64,000 nt of DNA from an uncultured Paracoccaceae bacterium (GTDB lineage: Bacteria > Pseudomonadota > Alphaproteobacteria > Rhodobacterales > Rhodobacteraceae). Location: positions 52,486 through 116,485 of the forward strand of contig CAMFGW010000006.1 in assembly GCA_945952025.1 (NCBI GenBank), read 5' to 3'. Below the pieces are notes generated by a model that searched no databases, was not told the origin of the DNA, and worked only from the letters and a program-made list of their open reading frames with translations. Positions within the stretch are counted from its first letter, which is position 1; each line of letters starts with the position of its first letter. Both the position numbers and the translations under genes were made by a program. Positions 1-11,629 of the stretch are shown here, piece by piece.

Positions 1-2543
<2,543 letters not shown>

Positions 2544-2650
2544 GGGGAGGCGACCCGGGTCCGACCGGACCCCCGGCTTGCCGACAAACCGGCCCCGGCT
2601 GGCAGGGGCCGTTGACCCTGCCATGCGAAGGCTTGGTCGTTTGTCCCCGC

Positions 2651-2700
2651 CGATGGCCCATAGGCCATCGGCCAGCGCCCGCCCCGCCATCGGCGGGCGC
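2651..2700. repeat. Two adjacent perfect inverted repeats downstream of secA
   Basis: The 299 bp between secA and radC contain no convincing gene. They hold two back-to-back hairpins: CGATGGCC / GGCCATCG with a 4-nt loop (2651-2670), and GCGCCCGCC / GGCGGGCGC with an 8-nt loop (2675-2700). Neither is followed by a T-run, so they are more likely RNA-stabilising or palindromic repeat elements than terminators. I cannot tell whether they recur elsewhere in the genome. Confidence 0.5.
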
Positions 2701-2781
2701 TCCCGCGCCCACCGGGGCAGGCACTGGCCTTTGTTGATCTGTGACGGGGGCGGTCCAGCCGCACCGTTCCCACGCGGTCGG

Positions 2782-2806
2782 GGAAACGCGATGCGTTTCC
2801 TTTTCC
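2782..2806 (+). terminator. Rho-independent terminator of secA
   Basis: An 8-bp perfect stem GGAAACGC / GCGTTTCC with a 3-nt loop is followed immediately by TTTTCC. The orientation of the T-run fits secA transcription, not the convergent radC. It lies about 240 nt after the secA stop codon. Confidence 0.7.
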
Positions 2807-2842
2807 TGCCCGGGCCCGGCGCTGGGTCGGCCTGTAGCCTTC

Positions 2843-3613
2843 TTACAAATACCCCTCCGACCGAAAGCTCAAAGGCCCGGCGCGGCCGATGATGAGGTGA
2901 TCGTGCAGCACGATCCCCATCAGGTCTGCCGCGTCCCTGATCTGGTTCGTCACCCCTATGTCCGGCTCTGACGGTGTCGGATCGCCCGACGGGTGGTTGT
3001 GCACCAGGATCAGCGCGCTCGCATCAAGTTCCAGCGCGCGTTTCACCACCTCTCGCGGGTAGACCGGCACATGGTCGACCGTGCCCCGGGCCTGTTCTTC
3101 ATCCGCGATCAGGATGTTCTTGCGGTCCAGATAGAGGATACGGAACTGCTCGACCGCCAGGTGCCCCATGGCGGCGGTGCAATAGTCCAGAAGCGCCGTC
3201 CAGGACGACAGCACCGGCCGGTTCATCACCCGCGACCGCGCGAGCCTGTGCGCCGCCGCCTCGACGATCTTCAACTCCTGCACCACCGCAGGGCCGACGC
3301 CCGCCACCTCGGCCAGCCGGGGCAGGGGCGCCGACAGGACGCCGCTGAAGTTGCCGAACCGGTCCAGTAGCCGGCGGGCAAGCGGCTTGACATCCTGGCG
3401 CGGGATGGCGCGGAAAAGGACCAGTTCCAGCATTTCATAGTCGGGCAAAGCCGCCGCACCGCCCTCCATGAACCGCTCGCGCAGCCGCGCGCGGTGGTCG
3501 CGGAGGTAGGACGGCAACCGCGTGCCGTCCGGGCAGGCGGGAACCTCGTCGCCCATGAACCGGGCGGCGGGGGCTTCGGCAAGGCCGGGCAAAAGGGGAG
3601 GCGCGGGGCTCAT
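2843..3613 (-). CDS. radC: RadC family (UPF0758) JAB-domain protein
   Basis: This is a 256-residue protein with the usual two parts: an N-terminal helix-hairpin-helix-like region (around [13 protein letters not shown], residues 105-120) and a C-terminal JAB/MPN metalloprotease-like domain. The metal-binding signature [11 protein letters not shown] plus the downstream Asp is intact. The family is widespread, and the old link to DNA repair is not supported by later genetics, so the biochemical role is uncertain. It starts with ATG and is followed downstream by the secA terminator region. Confidence 0.9.
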   Translation of the reverse strand: MSPAPPLLPGLAEAPAARFMGDEVPACPDGTRLPSYLRDHRARLRERFMEGGAAALPDYEMLELVLFRAIPRQDVKPLARRLLDRFGNFSGVLSAPLPRLAEVAGVGPAVVQELKIVEAAAHRLARSRVMNRPVLSSWTALLDYCTAAMGHLAVEQFRILYLDRKNILIADEEQARGTVDHVPVYPREVVKRALELDASALILVHNHPSGDPTPSEPDIGVTNQIRDAADLMGIVLHDHLIIGRAGPLSFRSEGYL

Positions 3614-3657
3614 GCCCCCGAGACTGCCGGCGAAATGGTGAAGAACGGGTTAAGAGG

Positions 3658-4323
3658 TCAGAAATCCAGGTCCGCATAATGCGGCGGCGGCAGGAAGCCC
3701 GGGATCTGGTCAGCCAGGATCGACCGGAACGACGGCCGCGACTTCACCTTCGCATACCAGTCGCGCACATTTTGCGACCGGTTCCAGTCGACATCCGAGA
3801 TATAGTCAAGCGAAGACAGATGCGCCGCCGCCGTCAGGTCCGCCAGCGTCATCTGGTCGCCCGCCAGCCAGCGCCGCTGGTCCAGAAGCCAGCCCAGATA
3901 GTCGATGTGATATTTGATCTGGCTCGCCCCGGCCTTCACGTTCTTCGAATCCGGGTAGCCGAGCCCCATGACCTTCTTGTTGACCCGCTCGTAAAGCAGT
4001 TTCGAGGTCACTTCCGCGTGGAACTTGTCGTCGAACCAGGCGCAGAGGCGGCGCACTTCGTAGCGGCCATCGGGGTCGCGCGGCATCAGGCGCGGCTCGG
4101 GGTTCGTCTCGTCCAGGAACTCGCAGATCGCCTGGCTTTCCGACAGGGTGCGGTTGTCGATCTTCAGGACCGGCACCTTGCCGGCCGGGTTGCGCATCAG
4201 GAATTGCTGGTTCTGTTCCCAGTAGCGTTCCTCGACCAGCTCGACATCAATGCGCTTCTCCGCAAGTGTCAGGCGGACCTTGCGGCAGAAGGGGGACAGC
4301 GGAACGTGGTAAAGCCGGGCCAT
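3658..4323 (-). CDS. fzlA: FzlA-like glutathione S-transferase family protein
   Basis: This 221-residue protein has a thioredoxin-like N-terminal GST domain (residues 1-80, with SPFCRKVRL and the cis-Pro motif GKVPVL) and an all-helical C-terminal domain. Its closest remembered relatives are FzlA proteins, the FtsZ-binding GST homologues that activate septal wall synthesis in Caulobacter. The RYWE motif near residue 33 and the conserved extreme C-terminus PPPHYADLDF are features I associate with FzlA rather than with detoxifying GSTs. I chose the ATG at 4323; a TTG five codons upstream is also open. The FzlA assignment is inference from memory of the family; the GST fold is clear. Confidence 0.75.
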   Translation of the reverse strand: MARLYHVPLSPFCRKVRLTLAEKRIDVELVEERYWEQNQQFLMRNPAGKVPVLKIDNRTLSESQAICEFLDETNPEPRLMPRDPDGRYEVRRLCAWFDDKFHAEVTSKLLYERVNKKVMGLGYPDSKNVKAGASQIKYHIDYLGWLLDQRRWLAGDQMTLADLTAAAHLSSLDYISDVDWNRSQNVRDWYAKVKSRPSFRSILADQIPGFLPPPHYADLDF

Positions 4324-4392
4324 CGGAGCCTGTTGCAACCTGTTGGGACCGGTCCCTGATAGCCCTCCGGGCAGGGGGGATCAATGGGGGGA

Positions 4393-5145
4393 TCAATGCT
4401 CGAAACAGGCCGCGCGGCCGTCGACCTCGATCGTGTCGGCGCCCGAGCGGATCTGTGCCGCCCGCTCGCGCATGAAGCCCGTCGGCCGCGTCGGATTGCG
4501 CCCCTTGGGGTCCGGCAGGACGGCCGCGATCCGCGCCGCCTGGTCGGGCGTCAGCCGTGAGGCGGGCACCTTGAAGTAACGCTGCGCCGCCGCCTCGACC
4601 CCGAACAGGCCGGGGCCCGTCTCGGCCACGTTCAGATAGACCTCAAGGATGCGGCGCTTGGACCAGACCAGCTCGACCCCCGGCGTCATCATCGCCTCGA
4701 GCGCCTTCCTGACCCAGCTGTGCCCCTGCCACAGGAAGACGTTCTTCGTGACCTGCTGGCTGATGGTCGAGGCGCCATGCCCCGCGCCGGTGTCGATCGC
4801 CATGCGGATGGCGCGCACGTCGAACCCCCAGTGGTTGCAGAAGTTCGCATCCTCGGCCGCGACGACCGAGCGCGCCATTTCCGGCGCGATCTGGTCCATT
4901 GAAACCCAGGTGCGCGCCACGCCGCCCTGCCGGAAGCGTTCGGCCAGGATGTAGGGCGTCAGGCGCGGGTTGATGAAGGTGCCAAGGATCAGCAGGACCA
5001 GAAACACCATGACCGCCGCCCCGAACCCGCGCAGCGCAAGCCGCCCCGCGCGCCGGGCGATCATGCCCCAGCTTGGCAGGTCCTGCGCGGCTTCCGGGGC
5101 CGTCTTCTTGCGGCGGCGTCGGGGCTTGGGGGCGGTGTCGGACAT
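4393..5145 (-). CDS. mtgA: Monofunctional peptidoglycan glycosyltransferase MtgA
   Basis: The product is a 250-residue GT51 enzyme that polymerises lipid II into glycan strands at the periplasmic face of the inner membrane. A basic cytoplasmic N-terminus (KPRRRRKK) precedes one membrane anchor at about residues 36-56. The catalytic signature [12 protein letters not shown] and the motifs [10 protein letters not shown] and [10 protein letters not shown] are intact, and there is no transpeptidase domain. The ATG at 5145 was chosen because a promoter-like sequence lies directly upstream; a longer reading frame continues upstream but is antisense to the transporter remnant. Confidence 0.93.
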   Translation of the reverse strand: MSDTAPKPRRRRKKTAPEAAQDLPSWGMIARRAGRLALRGFGAAVMVFLVLLILGTFINPRLTPYILAERFRQGGVARTWVSMDQIAPEMARSVVAAEDANFCNHWGFDVRAIRMAIDTGAGHGASTISQQVTKNVFLWQGHSWVRKALEAMMTPGVELVWSKRRILEVYLNVAETGPGLFGVEAAAQRYFKVPASRLTPDQAARIAAVLPDPKGRNPTRPTGFMRERAAQIRSGADTIEVDGRAACFEH

Positions 5146-5152
5146 GGCGCAC

Positions 5153-5181
5153 CTTAGCCACGCCGCGCGGCTTTGGGTCAA
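5153..5181 (-). promoter_or_regulatory. Putative sigma-70 promoter of mtgA
   Basis: On the minus strand TTGACC (5176-5181) and GCTAAG (5153-5158) are separated by 17 nt. The predicted start of transcription is only a few bases before the mtgA ATG, implying a very short leader. No other gene feature is seen in the 297 bp between mtgA and the transporter remnant apart from a small GCCGCC/GGCGGC hairpin near 5360-5380. Confidence 0.45.
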
Positions 5182-5442
5182 GGGGCGCGGGGGCCCTGGG
5201 CTACGGGCAATCGCTGACGTAACGGCAACTCTGTTCCGAAATCTAGGTGGACGCACGGACGCGCGGCTCGCGTGAGGGTGGGATGATCCCCCGAAGACGC
5301 AACAAGTCATCGGGTGAACTCCTTTGGCAACCCTTCCCCTCAGCCCGCAGCCGCCGGATGCCGCCCTGAAAAGGCGGCGCACACACACCGGGCCCCGCTG
5401 ACCGCAACAATCGTCACCACAGCCATCCTGGGGAGCCCACCC

Positions 5443-6199
5443 ATGGCCATCGAAGCATTCGCAAACCCATCCGGCCGCCGAACCTCTGGCTTCAGGGCCT
5501 TGCGCACGGTGCAGGTGCCGATCCTGTTTCTGGCCACGGCGACGGCCCTTTGGGGCCTGACCAATGTCGTGCAGAAGCTCGCGCTGGAAGAGAGGGGGCC
5601 CTTCACGGTCATCGCCGCCCGCTGCTGGCTCGGGGCGCTGGCGCTCATGCCCCTCGCGCTGCGCGAGCGCGCAAGGGCCAGCCCGTCGCCCGCCCTTCGC
5701 CGGGACCCGAGTGTCGTGATCGCCATCCTGAGCTTCTGCACCGGCCTTTGCCTTCAGCAGGTGTCGGCGGGGCTGACCACCGCGACCAACATGGGCTTTA
5801 TCATCAACTCCTGCGCCGCCATCGTGCCGTTCATCGTCTGGATGACCGGCGGTGACCGGCCAACGGTCCGCTCGCTGACCGCATCGGCGGTGACGGTCGC
5901 CGGCGTCACGCTTCTGTCGGGCGGCGCTGGTGATCGAAGAGCCGTCCGCGCAGCAGTTTATCGCCATCGCACCCGGCATCCTCTTTCTTGGCATCTTCGG
6001 AACCGGCGTCAGCTTCGCACTTGCCGCCCATGCCCAGCGTGGCCTGGGCATCTGCGCGACCGCGATCATCATGAACCTCGAATCGGTCTTCACCGCCGTC
6101 GCGAGCCATATCGTCATGGGCGAGGTGCTTGCGCTGGCGGCGCTGGGCGGCGGGCTGATGATCCTCGCGGGCGGCCTGATCGTGCAGCTGAAGGGCTGA
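5443..6199 (+). pseudogene. DMT/EamA-type transporter remnant with internal deletion and frame change
   Basis: The frame starting at ATG 5443 (RBS GGGGAG 8 nt upstream) encodes five hydrophobic helices typical of the first half of a 10-helix EamA transporter, ending near LLSGGA at about 5927. The matching C-terminal part, three helices including [20 protein letters not shown], is in another frame from about 5930 to 6199. Together they give about 250 residues against about 300 for the family; the segment for helices 6 and 7 seems to be missing at the joint. The simplest reading is a deletion that also shifted the frame, leaving a non-functional gene. Confidence 0.75.
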
Positions 6200-6275
6200 C
6201 GGGGCAGGGCCGCCCGTTGCTGGAAGCCCCGCTCCGTGCAAGACTGTCGCCGACCCGTCCGGTGGTGCCACGCCA

Positions 6276-6830
6276 ATGACCGATTTCGATGCGTTCAGCC
6301 GCACGCTTGAGGTCATCTAGGATGCGGCCATCGACCCTGCGCTCTGGCCGCGCGCGCTGGAAGGCATCTGCGGCTTTGCCGGTGGCGCGGCGGCGCGGAT
6401 CGCCTGGCAGGACGCGGCGACCAATGATGCCTTCACCTCGCACAGCTGGGGCGCCAACGCCCACTACGACCGGCTTTATGCAGAGACCTATCGCGACCTG
6501 AATCCCTATTTCCCGGCCCTTGCCTTCGTCGAGCCCGGCCTTGTCGTCGCGGGCGAGGATCTGATCCCGCACGAGGAATTCCGCCAGAGCCGCTTCTTCA
6601 GGGAATGGGTCGCGCCACAGGGTTAGGTGGCGGCGATCGGTGCGAACCTTGAACGGACCTCGACCAGAGCGGCCTTCATCCACCTGCGACGCTGCACCGC
6701 TCAGGGCGTCACCGACGAGCCGACACGCGCCCGCATGAGGCTGATCGTGCCGCATGTGATGCGGGCGGTCGCGGTGGCCTTGTCCGGCCGATCGGCCAGC
6801 ATGCCCAGGGCACGGCGAAACAATGACCCC
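6276..6830 (+). pseudogene. LuxR-type regulator remnant with two in-frame amber stops
   Basis: From ATG 6276 one frame reads [14 protein letters not shown], then TAG (6318-6320), then about 100 residues of a recognisable N-terminal ligand-domain-like segment (DAAIDPALWPRALEGICGF and PHEEFRQSRFFREW), a second TAG (6624-6626), and more related sequence to about 6790 (IVPHVMRAVAVAL). The expected C-terminal helix-turn-helix is absent. Two independent stops plus loss of the DNA-binding end make this a decayed gene. It sits between two other damaged genes. Confidence 0.7.
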
Positions 6831-6909
6831 GCATCATACCTAGGGCTGACGTCGAGGGCGCCTGAAACGGGCAACGTGGTTCCATGGCTCGCCTGTCAGG
6901 ACATCCGAC

Positions 6910-9721
6910 GTGCTCTTGGAAGGGAAGGACGATCTGGGGCTTCTGCAGGGCGCCGCCAGGTCCGCCCAGGCCGGCCCTGGCCGCACCCTGGTCATCGCGG
7001 GCGAGGCGGGGGCCGGCAAATCGGCGCTTTTGCGGCCCTTCGCGCAGGGCCTGACGGGCGCACGGGTCCATTGGGGCGGGTCCGAGGCGCTTTTCACCCC
7101 GCGCCCGCTCGGGCCCCTGCGCGACATCGCCGACGGGCTCGATCCCCACCTCGCGCACCTGCTCGAAGCCGGCGCGCGCCAGAACGTGGTCTTTCCGAAC
7201 CGTCCTGCGCCTTCTGCAGGACGCACGCCAGCCACAGATCCTGATCTTCGAGGACATCCATTGGGTCGACAACGCCACCCTTGACCTCATCAAGTACCTC
7301 GGCCGCCGGATCGCCTACATCCGCTCGGTGATGATCCTCAGCCTTCGGACCGAAGAGCTGCCGGCCGATCATCCGGTCATGCAGGTCCTGGGCGACCTGT
7401 CCCCCGGCTCGACCCTGCGCCACTCGGTCAGGCCGCTGAGCGTCGACAGCATCGCGGCCCTTGCCGGGGTCGGCCAGGCGGAGGCTCTTGAAATCCATCG
7501 CATCACCGGCGGCAATCCCTTCTTCACCACCGAACTGATCGCCAGCGACGTGCAGGCCGGCGGCCAGATACCGGCCTCGGTCCGCGACGCGGTCTGGGCG
7601 CGGCTGATGCGGCTGCCGTCGTCCGAGCGGGAGTTCATCGCGGCGATCAGCATCAACCCGTCGGCCACCGAACGCCGGCTGGCCGAGGCGCTGCTGGGCC
7701 GGCCGGTCGCCCGGGATGCCGATTCCTGCCAGTCGCGCGGGCATCTGGTCAGCGACGAGGCCGGCGGCCTGCAATTCCGCCATGTGATTGCGCGCAACGC
7801 GACGCTCGAACGCCTGACGGCCGCAACGCGCAAGGCGCTGCACCGCCGCGCCTTTGCAGCGCTTCTTGCGCAAGGCAATGCGCCGCTTGCGACGCTGGTC
7901 CACCATGCGGCGGGGGCTGGGGACGCCGAAAACGTGCTGACGCTCGCCCGGCAGGCTGCGGGCGAGGCCGTCCGGGTCGGCGCGCACCGCGAGGCTGCCC
8001 GGCACCTCGCCACGGCAATCGCCCATGCCCGCCACGCACCCGCCGAGGTCGCGGCCCAGCTCTACGAGGACTGGTCCTACGAGGCGTCCCTCGCCCTGAC
8101 GATCGGCGAAGACCATATCGCCGCCGCTGATAAGGCGGCTGATGTCTGGCGGACGCTCGGCCAGACCGAGAAGATCGCCCACATGCTGCGCTGGCTGTCG
8201 CGCCTGCACTGGCTCTGGGGCGATTCCAGCGCGGCCGTCGACTATATCGAAGAGGCGATCAGGGTGCTGGACGGCGCCCCGCCAAGCCGCGAGCTGGCGC
8301 TGGTCTACAGCACGCGCGCCCAGCTTTACATGTTCAACGACCGCTTCGCCGAGGCGGGGCACTGGAGCCGGCAGGTCATCGTCCTGGCCGACAAGGTTGG
8401 CGACATCGAGGCGCGCATCCACGCGCTGAACAACCTTGCGGGTTCGTATCTCTTTGCGGGCGACGCGGCCGGCCGGGTCTTCATGGACGAAAGCCTGGCG
8501 CTCGCACTCGCACATGGCTTTCACGACCACGCAAGCCGCGCCTACATCAACTACAGCGAATATGCGATCCTCGCGAAGGACTTCGTCCTGGCCGAACGGC
8601 TATTGGGCGAGGGGCTGGCCTTCAACAGCCGCCACGACCTGGATGGCGCCGTCCATGTTCTGGCCGGCCGTCAGGCCCAGCTGCGCCTGGACATGGGCCA
8701 GCTGGCCGAGGCCGAGACGATCGCGCGCACGGTCTACGAGCAGAAGTCGCTGGCGCTGATCGCCAAGCTGCCCGCGCTGATGGCCCTTGCCCGCGCCAGC
8801 ATGCGGCTGGGGCTCGCGCCGGCGGGGCCGCTTTTGCGCCGTTCGCTCGACGACGCGCTCTTTACGGGCGAACAGCAGCATATCGTGCCGGCGCGGCTTG
8901 GCCTGGTCGAATTCGCCTGGCTGGCCGGCGACCTGGCGGCTGCGCGCGAGGAACTCGCGCTCTTTGCCGATCTGCATGTCGATGGCCTGGACAGATGGGA
9001 CCTTGGCGCCTTCGCCGTATGGTGGCGGCGCTGCTGCAGGGCCGAACCCTTCCCCTTCGCGACCGGTCGGGCCGCAGCACCCCGCCCTGCCGAACTGCGT
9101 GGCGATACGGCCGGCGCGGCCCGGGCCTGGCAGGAGCTTGGCCTTCCCTACGAGGCGGCGCTCGCCCTCATGTCCGCGCCGGACGACCTTGGGCAGGCCT
9201 GCGCGCTTCTGGACGGGATGGGCGCCACCCCCGTCGCCACCCTCGCGCGGCGCATGGCGGCGAAGGCCGGCGTGAAGATCGAGGTCCGCAAGGCCCGCGG
9301 CCCCTACGGCAAGGCCACGAAGCACCCGCTCGGCCTGACCGGACGGCAGGCCGAAGTCTTTGAAGAGCTGGCCAGGGGCAGCACCAACCAGCGCATCGCC
9401 GAAACGCTGGGCTGCTCGATCCGCACGGTCGAGAACCACGTCTCGGCCATCCTGGGCAAGCTCAGCGCGACGAACCGGATCGAGCTCATGCTGCGCTTGC
9501 GCAACGAGCCCTGCCTCGCGCCCCAGCCGAAGTGGGCGCGCTGCCCCACCGCCATCCCGCCGTCAGAAGCCGCGTCTCGCGTCCCGTCAGGATCGGCCGG
9601 GCGGCGCGCGGGCGGGAGCCGGGGCGCAGGCCGGGGCAGTCGGGAAAGATGCGCGCGATCTCGCTGCGGAGCGCACGATCCGCCGCGATCTGCCGCCCGC
9701 CCGGATGAAAGCTTTCGCTGA
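6910..9721 (+). pseudogene. Large ATPase-LuxR (LAL/MalT-like) regulator with a frameshift
   Basis: The first frame (GTG 6910) carries Walker A GEAGAGKSALL and ends near 7190. The next frame continues with Walker B (ILIFEDIHWVDNATLDLIK), an ATPase domain, a long helical TPR-like region and a C-terminal LuxR helix-turn-helix (LTGRQAEVFEELARG ... IRTVENHVSAILGKL, about 9325-9500). Reading is restored if one T is removed from the TTT at 7192-7194, so a single-base insertion is likely. The normal stop also seems lost: the frame runs about 220 bp past the HTH into DNA antisense to the Hint gene. Such regulators activate catabolic or transport genes; its target may have been the neighbouring damaged transporter. 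Confidence 0.75.
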
Positions 9722-10475
9722 GGCTCCCCTCGGCCCAGAGGATCTCGTGCCGGTCGAAGAGCAGGTGCATGTAGGTCACGCTCGGCCGGGGCGCGCAGGT
9801 GATGCCCGCCTGGCCGACAAGATGGCGGGCCGGCACCAGCACTTCGGGCGCCGCGAACAGGAGGTCGGCCATTGCGCTGCGCACAAGCATCCGGTGCTGC
9901 GGCGAAACGCAGAGTGCCCTCTGGTTGCCGATCGTTCCAGCCGCAAAGCGCACCGGCGCGTCGTCGCCCTTCGCCTCGACCTCGCGTCGCCCGATCCAGC
10001 GCACCGGCTGCGCGCCATGGTCGAGCGTCAGGACCAGGTCGCCGACCGCAAGCGCCTCGATCGGACGCTGGCCACCGGGCACGGCGATCCGTGTGCCGAG
10101 CGTGAAGCAGGCAGGGCCGAGCTGGGTCAGTTGGACCGTGCCTGTCTGCGTGACATAGGTCGACGAAACGAAGGCGCCGTTCTTCAGCACCTGCCCGTCG
10201 GTTGGCGTGAAGACCTGACGCCCGTCTGCCAGATAGAAGGTTGCGCCGCGGTAGGTGACGTTGGACCCGTTGGCCAGACGGATGGTGACCACATCGCCGG
10301 GCCAGGACTTGACGATGGCGGATCCGTCGACCAGGTCCCCGGCCTGACCCTTGAACAGCCCGTCATTGCCGGCGTCCGTCAGATGCAGCCGGTTAAAGGT
10401 TAAGGCCTTGCCCGCCGTCGGCGGCGCGGCAGGGTCCATCACGAAGAACTGGTCGGCATAGGTGTTGGTTTTCAT
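9486..10475 (-). CDS. Hint (Hedgehog/intein) domain protein, paralogue 1
   Basis: The product has 329 residues with a Hint_2-type domain in the second half. ACFTLGTRI marks the start of the Hint fold with its nucleophile-like Cys, followed by IEALAVGDLVLTLDHG, VRWIGRR and SPQHRML. The N-terminal half (DQFFVMDPAAPP ... TFYLADGRQVFTP) is shared with the next gene upstream. Proteins of this type are common in Rhodobacterales and often belong to secreted or self-processing proteins; the substrate is unknown. The ATG at 10475 has a fair RBS (AGAGGGG). The last 25 or so residues are low-complexity Ala/Arg-rich and overlap the antisense LuxR gene, so the natural stop may have been lost. Confidence 0.75.
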   Translation of the reverse strand: MKTNTYADQFFVMDPAAPPTAGKALTFNRLHLTDAGNDGLFKGQAGDLVDGSAIVKSWPGDVVTIRLANGSNVTYRGATFYLADGRQVFTPTDGQVLKNGAFVSSTYVTQTGTVQLTQLGPACFTLGTRIAVPGGQRPIEALAVGDLVLTLDHGAQPVRWIGRREVEAKGDDAPVRFAAGTIGNQRALCVSPQHRMLVRSAMADLLFAAPEVLVPARHLVGQAGITCAPRPSVTYMHLLFDRHEILWAEGSLSESFHPGGRQIAADRALRSEIARIFPDCPGLRPGSRPRAARPILTGRETRLLTAGWRWGSAPTSAGARGRARCASAA

Positions 10476-10597
10476 CGCCCCTCTCGTCCGCTTTGGTCGA
10501 AAGGGTGGTGGAAAAAACCTTAGATTCCGTTACGCCGGGCCGTGCCCGACGCCCGTCCGGTCCGCGCGGCCCGCAAGGGGGGGGGAAAGGGACAAAG

Positions 10598-10618
10598 GCG
10601 CGGCTGCTCAGGCCGCGC
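10598..10618 (-). terminator. Hairpin overlapping the stop of Hint paralogue 2
   Basis: A 7-bp stem GCGCGGC / GCCGCGC with a 7-nt loop includes the stop codon at 10608. On the minus strand it is followed by CTTTGTCCCTTT and then a run of nine C. The T content is weak, so this is only a possible terminator. Confidence 0.35.
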
Positions 10619-11540
10619 GGATCTGCGCCACCGGCCTGTGAGCCAGGGCATAAAGCCGGGCCTCGGCTCCGGTCAGGATCGGGCGGGCCGGCGGGGTCGA
10701 ACGGTTCAGGTCCCTCAAGCCGAGCGCCAGAGCCACTTCGCCGCCGGGGTGCAGGCTTTCGCTCCAGGCGCCATTGGCCTGCACGATCTCATGCCGGTCA
10801 AAAAGCAGATGCAGATAGCCGACCTGCTGGACAGGCGCGCGCCTGATGCCCGGCAAGCCGACAAGGTGCAGCGCCGGGGCCAGGACCTCTGGCGCGCCGA
10901 AATGAAGATCGACGAAGGGACCCGCCAGAAGCATCCGGTGCTGGGGCGAGACCAGAAGTGTCATGTCGTTGCCCGCAGCCTTCGCCCCAAAGCGCACGGG
11001 CGCGGCCACATCCGAGCCATCCACCACCTGCTGTCCAATCCAGCGCACGGGCTGTGGCCCGTTGTCGAGCGTCAGGACCTTGTCGCCGACCGCCAGGTCT
11101 TCGACCCGCTTCCTGCCGCCGGGCACGGCGATCATCGTCCCCGCTGTAAAACAGGCGGGACCGAGTTGGCCGACAGTCAGCGGGCCTTGGGTGTTGACGT
11201 AGGTCGCTTTGACGAAGGTCCCGTTTTTGAGGACCTTCCCGTCATTTGGCGTGAAGTAGCGCGCGCCATTCGCCATGTAGAAGGTGACGCCGGTGTAGGT
11301 CACCTGGCCTACGCCCGGAACGTTGATCGTGACCTTGTCACCGGGCCAGGCGCTCTGGATCGCGATGCCGTTGATCAGGTCACCCTGACCTGTAAAGATC
11401 TGTCCGTTGCTGTTGGCATCATTGATTGTGAATCGAGAGAAATTCATCTGCGTACCCGCAGCTGGCGGGTTGGCAGGGTCCAAGAGCAAGAACTGGTCCT
11501 TGTAGAGAGTCACATACGCACCAACAATCCGTTGGGCCAA
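10608..11540 (-). CDS. Hint (Hedgehog/intein) domain protein, paralogue 2
   Basis: The product has up to 310 residues and matches the downstream Hint gene along its length: DQFLLLDPANPPAAG at the N-terminus, TFYMANGARYFTPNDGKVLKNG in the middle, then ACFTAGTMIAVPGG, VEDLAVGDKVLTLDNG, VRWIGQQ and SPQHRMLL of the Hint fold. The two genes clearly arose by tandem duplication. The longest frame begins with TTG at 11540, but a promoter-like sequence lies so close that GTG at 11513 is an equally good start and aligns better with paralogue 1. No signal peptide is visible. Function is unknown beyond probable Hint-type self-processing. Confidence 0.78.
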   Translation of the reverse strand: MAQRIVGAYVTLYKDQFLLLDPANPPAAGTQMNFSRFTINDANSNGQIFTGQGDLINGIAIQSAWPGDKVTINVPGVGQVTYTGVTFYMANGARYFTPNDGKVLKNGTFVKATYVNTQGPLTVGQLGPACFTAGTMIAVPGGRKRVEDLAVGDKVLTLDNGPQPVRWIGQQVVDGSDVAAPVRFGAKAAGNDMTLLVSPQHRMLLAGPFVDLHFGAPEVLAPALHLVGLPGIRRAPVQQVGYLHLLFDRHEIVQANGAWSESLHPGGEVALALGLRDLNRSTPPARPILTGAEARLYALAHRPVAQIRAA

Positions 11541-11543
11541 ATT

Positions 11544-11571
11544 TAGATAATGTTGACTCGCAAGTCAGCAA
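11544..11571 (-). promoter_or_regulatory. Putative promoter with palindromic operator before Hint paralogue 2
   Basis: The minus strand reads TTGCTG (11566-11571), a 16-nt spacer, then TATCTA (11544-11549). Within the spacer lies a perfect inverted repeat TGACT-CGCA-AGTCA (11554-11567), well placed for a repressor. The short region is noticeably AT-richer than its surroundings. Confidence 0.45.
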
Positions 11572-11588
11572 ATTAGTGCCCGGATACT

Positions 11589-11618
11589 CGCGTCCCGATC
11601 ATTTTCAATCGGGACGCG
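11589..11618 (-). terminator. Long perfect hairpin after gltB
   Basis: CGCGTCCCGAT / ATCGGGACGCG forms an 11-bp perfect stem with an 8-nt loop, starting 12 nt beyond the gltB stop codon. No T-run follows on the minus strand, so it may act as a Rho-dependent pause or mRNA 3' stabiliser rather than a classic intrinsic terminator. Confidence 0.55.
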
Positions 11619-11629
11619 AAAGGGTCTGC

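Noticed and set aside
4393..6276. A 627-codon minus-strand frame
   Set aside because: Only its 3' part (MtgA, 250 residues) has protein character; the rest is antisense to the transporter remnant and is Arg/Pro-rich run-on sequence.
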